Origin: Acidobacteria bacterium AH-259-L09
Lineage (GTDB): Bacteria > Acidobacteriota > UBA6911 > RPQK01
Reading direction: 5' to 3'
DNA length: 6,754 nt
Assembly: GCA_027717875.1 (NCBI GenBank)
Contig: JALLOL010000140.1
Coordinates: 1 to 6,754 of the forward strand
Part shown: piece by piece, positions 4,948 through 6,754 of the stretch
Position numbering within the stretch: position 1 is the first letter of the stretch
Layout: every line of letters begins with the position of its first letter
Translations under genes and position numbers: made by a program
The notes under the pieces: model-generated
Databases searched by the model: none
Told to the model about the DNA's origin: nothing
Seen by the model: the letters and a program-made list of their open reading frames with translations, nothing else

Positions 4948-5712
4948 ATGCGAGCAAATTTCTTTCGATTGATTATCTTTCTGATCCTTACCACATCCTT
5001 CACCATGACCTCTTGTCAGGAGGGTGTTGAGGAGGCCGCTGGTGAGGCTGCCGCACAGGCGGGTCCCCGCTCACAGCCCAGCACGGAGATGGGAATCTAT
5101 ACACCTGAACAGCACGATCTCTATTCGGGGCGTTTTATTATCGGCGGCGGCACAATCTACCAGGTCGGCCGGTTGAATGATCCTCCCGGCTGGGATCACA
5201 TGGACAACGAAGCAGAGAGGACTTATCCGGTGGAGGGTGGGGTGGAGCTCGACGTTAATGAAATCAATAACACCGGCACTTTTGTTGCTCGCCTGAAAGT
5301 CCCGGAGGGAGATCTGGTAATTGAAATAGATCGTTTTCACGAATTCATTCCCTGCCAAGATGGAGGGGTGGCAGCCTATATTTTTGAACACGGTGATTCG
5401 GGCTGTGGAGATTCCAATTGGCCGAAGTCTTTTCTTTATGTAGCGGGTTGGGGCTATGGTCATGCCACCTTGAACGGCAAAAAGCTCTATGAGAATTACG
5501 AGATGCACTTTATGGTCACTCAAGGTATGCGTGACCGGGACACATTGAAAGTTAACTATCCCCTTCTTAACAAGAAAAGTCCGGCTGGAGCGGTTGACCC
5601 GGCCACACAACAGTTAGATTTTTACATTCGAAGTCCTGAGATTGAGGAGCAAAACAACCCAAATAGGAAGGTCTTTGAGCACTTTTTCGCGATGGAGGTC
5701 ACCTGGAAGTGA
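4948..5712 (+). CDS. unrecognised exported lipoprotein
   Basis: A 254-residue protein with a strong ribosome binding site (AAGGAGGAG, 4935-4943) 4 bases before the ATG. The N-terminus, RANFFRLIIFLILTT then MTSC, is a Sec signal with a lipobox-like end at Cys23, followed by an Ala/Glu linker (24-45). The mature part is polar and beta-rich. Notable stretches are GRFIIGGGTIYQVGRLNDPPGWDHMDNE (61-88), VARLKVPEGDLVIEIDRFHEFIPCQDGGVA (113-142), a second Cys in HGDSGCGDSNWP (Cys153, perhaps a disulfide with Cys136), the aromatic YVAGWGYGHATLNGKKLYENYEMHF and a final FEHFFAMEVTWK. I do not recognise the family and assign no activity. It is co-directional with, and 21 bases after, the copper-type lipoprotein, so an operon and a shared envelope role are likely. 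Its stop overlaps a scrap of another protein at 5709. Confidence 0.8.
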   Translation: MRANFFRLIIFLILTTSFTMTSCQEGVEEAAGEAAAQAGPRSQPSTEMGIYTPEQHDLYSGRFIIGGGTIYQVGRLNDPPGWDHMDNEAERTYPVEGGVELDVNEINNTGTFVARLKVPEGDLVIEIDRFHEFIPCQDGGVAAYIFEHGDSGCGDSNWPKSFLYVAGWGYGHATLNGKKLYENYEMHFMVTQGMRDRDTLKVNYPLLNKKSPAGAVDPATQQLDFYIRSPEIEEQNNPNRKVFEHFFAMEVTWK

Positions 5713-5807
5713 AAGACACGACATTTCCCGAGGCCGGTGGAGTTGGAGTTTGGACGAAAGCCGACGCCGCCTCGTCGTTTGATGACTTGGAAATTCAAGC
5801 ACGATAA
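5709..5807 (+). pseudogene. C-terminal scrap of a LamG / DUF1080-like domain
   Basis: A frame that can start at GTG 5709, overlapping the preceding TGA by two bases, reads VKDTTFPEAGGVGVWTKAD, then AASSFDDLEIQAR and stop. This is the well-known last segment of concanavalin-like LamG and DUF1080 (3-keto-glycoside hydrolase-type) domains, DDTFxxAGKVGLWTKADSVTxFDDL. The domain needs about 150-200 residues, so at 32 residues this is a remnant. In the same frame upstream (HLEVKD, from about 5700) it still looks related, although there the DNA is also read in the other gene's frame. No usable ribosome binding site is present. It is probably left from a lost gene that once ended here. Confidence 0.6.
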
Positions 5808-5861
5808 TCTGAAATTCATCACAAGCAATGATGAGTCCGGTCTTGTCGCAGGAGAAAACCG

Positions 5862-6140
5862 ATGAAATCCTGGTTCTACCGATTCACGGCAGCTCACTTT
5901 TGTCTTACAGCAATTACTGGCCTTCTTCTTTACTTCCGACCACTCGATGATAGAGAAGGTTGGTACTCAAACGAAGTAAAAGAAGTACTCGTTGGGCTGC
6001 ATAACGGTGAGCTTTGGAGTTACCTACTATTCAACAACCGCTATCCTTCAGGCCTCCTCATCGGGATCATTCTGGGGGTGTCTTTGATTACTTTCTCAGT
6101 TAGGAAGACTTCGATCAATAGAAGAAACAACAAAGTGTGA
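5862..6140 (+). CDS. small membrane protein, PepSY-TM-like, two helices
   Basis: A 92-residue protein with GGAGA (5851-5855) 6 bases before the ATG. Two hydrophobic segments are seen, residues ~8-25 (FTAAHFCLTAITGLLLYF) and ~63-80 (SGLLIGIILGVSLITFSV), joined by a polar loop DDREGWYSNEVKEVLVGLHNGELW. The pattern of a His in the first helix (His12), TGLLLYF, and a second His just before the next segment (GLHNGE, His47) recalls the PepSY-associated transmembrane / iron-regulated membrane protein families, whose members may bind heme; it is far shorter than a full PepSY-TM protein (~350-450 residues). A heme or electron-transfer role is inference. It sits between the lipoprotein pair and an exported HMA-type gene, 39 bases before the latter. 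Confidence 0.75.
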   Translation: MKSWFYRFTAAHFCLTAITGLLLYFRPLDDREGWYSNEVKEVLVGLHNGELWSYLLFNNRYPSGLLIGIILGVSLITFSVRKTSINRRNNKV

Positions 6141-6179
6141 AATTGAGCACGTGACAGCCATAACAAGAGAGGCATGATC

Positions 6180-6754
6180 ATGAACATGATAAAAAAGATT
6201 TTTCTTATCTCTCTTTGGATATTTGTGAGCACAGTTTTTGCAACAGCTCAAATTAAAAAAGTGATAATCGAAGTCGAGGGGCTTGACATAGCATCGTGGG
6301 CCGCGAAGCTGGAAGACACCCTAGAGAAGGTAAACGGTGTGGCAAAAGTAAGGATGTTTCCGGCCGAAGACAAAGTGGAAGTGGAAGTAGCGCACCGTGT
6401 AAAGGTTGATTTGGAAAAGATTGCATGCGCAGTGGAGGATGCCGCTTACTTCCTCCAGTACTGGGGATTGGAAGCGACGGGCTACGTGGTGAACTGGGAA
6501 GGAGAGCCGGCATTATTCATCCCGGAAAATCAGGTGAAACTTCTACTGGGCGCCAACAGTAAAGAAACAGAAGAGAAGCTCCAAAAACTAATGGAGAAGC
6601 ACAGTGAGCAATCCAAGGTAAGTGTACGAGGCACTCTCCAAAAAGTTTCCCATCCAGATCACGCTGGGCCTATCCTGAAATTGTGGGTCGAAAGGCTTAA
6701 GGTGGACGACCTCGTTGGCCACGGGCGGCAGAGGAACAAGGAAGTCGCCAATAT
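6180..6754 (+). CDS. exported protein with an HMA-like fold lacking CxxC (partial, runs off window)
   Basis: An open frame of 191 codons with no stop up to the end of the window. ATG 6180 is preferred: AAGAGAGG at 6165-6172 is 7 bases away, while in-frame ATGs at 6174 and 6186 fit less well. Residues 1-23 form a Sec signal (KKIFLISLWIFVSTVFATA) with likely cleavage before Gln24. Residues ~24-90 follow the heavy-metal-associated pattern: strand IKKVIIEVEG, helix WAAKLEDTLEKVNGV, strands AKVRMFPAEDKVEVEVA, helix VDLEKIACAVEDA. Where metal-binding members have GMxCxxC this one has GLDIASW, so both Cys are missing. After ~100 comes a second beta-rich part with QVKLLLGAN and VSVRGTLQKV, perhaps an OB-like domain. 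It is likely co-transcribed with the preceding small membrane gene. Function is unknown, possibly as a periplasmic adaptor rather than a metal chaperone. Confidence 0.75.
   Translation, partial: MNMIKKIFLISLWIFVSTVFATAQIKKVIIEVEGLDIASWAAKLEDTLEKVNGVAKVRMFPAEDKVEVEVAHRVKVDLEKIACAVEDAAYFLQYWGLEATGYVVNWEGEPALFIPENQVKLLLGANSKETEEKLQKLMEKHSEQSKVSVRGTLQKVSHPDHAGPILKLWVERLKVDDLVGHGRQRNKEVAN

Noticed and set aside
5071..5610. Minus-strand frame of 179 codons
   Set aside because: It is fully antisense to the well-supported lipoprotein gene, with no start context of its own.
1..6754. CRISPR array
   Set aside because: No regularly spaced repeats of 20-40 bases were seen; the only long-range repeat is the promoter block at 353 and 4057.

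Overview
The window comes from a Gram-negative, uncultivated-looking environmental bacterium. Evidence for this is the lipoprotein and Sec signal peptides, a chromosomal integron-type cassette cluster, a selenocysteine tRNA relic and a periplasmic copper-type protein. No gene here fixes the phylum; NC10, Nitrospirota, Acidobacteriota or a deltaproteobacterial lineage would all fit, and that is only a guess. The window splits into a scrambled accessory part (about 1-2750), a complete transporter gene on the minus strand (2795-4045), and a more AT-rich plus-strand envelope gene cluster (4147 to the end) that runs off the window.

Accessory part: positions 1-352 hold no gene I can recognise. A promoter, ribosome binding site and the first ~20 codons of an OmpR-type response regulator follow (353-478). 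This coding start is broken and joined to a 5'-truncated small ORF that ends just before a good attC recombination site (736-807). A cassette with a DUF4160 gene and a DUF2442 gene comes next, and its second attC site (from 1471) contains the DUF2442 stop codon. Then come an antitoxin-like small gene without a toxin (1617-1805), a degenerate attC end (to 1845), and a conserved hypothetical gene that starts with TTG (1954-2433). No integron integrase is visible, so this looks like a cluster of attC sites lacking an integrase. It is followed by an IS256-type transposase scrap (minus strand) and a selenocysteine tRNA whose 3' part has decayed (2640-2733).

Transporter and repeat: a 416-residue major facilitator superfamily protein is read leftwards from 4045. 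Just upstream of its start, at 4057-4138, lies a second, more decayed copy of the response-regulator promoter and start region seen at 353-436, in the same orientation. The two copies bracket about 3.7 kb that holds the cassettes, the relics and the transporter.

Right part: a cupredoxin-plus-carboxypeptidase-regulatory-like lipoprotein with a His/Cys/His/Met copper site, an unrecognised Cys-containing lipoprotein, a scrap of a LamG/DUF1080-like domain, a two-helix PepSY-TM-like membrane protein with one His near each of two hydrophobic parts, and an exported protein with a heavy-metal-associated-type fold that lacks the CxxC metal site. All are on the plus strand and close together, which suggests (inference) an envelope module for copper, heme or electron transfer that continues past 6754.
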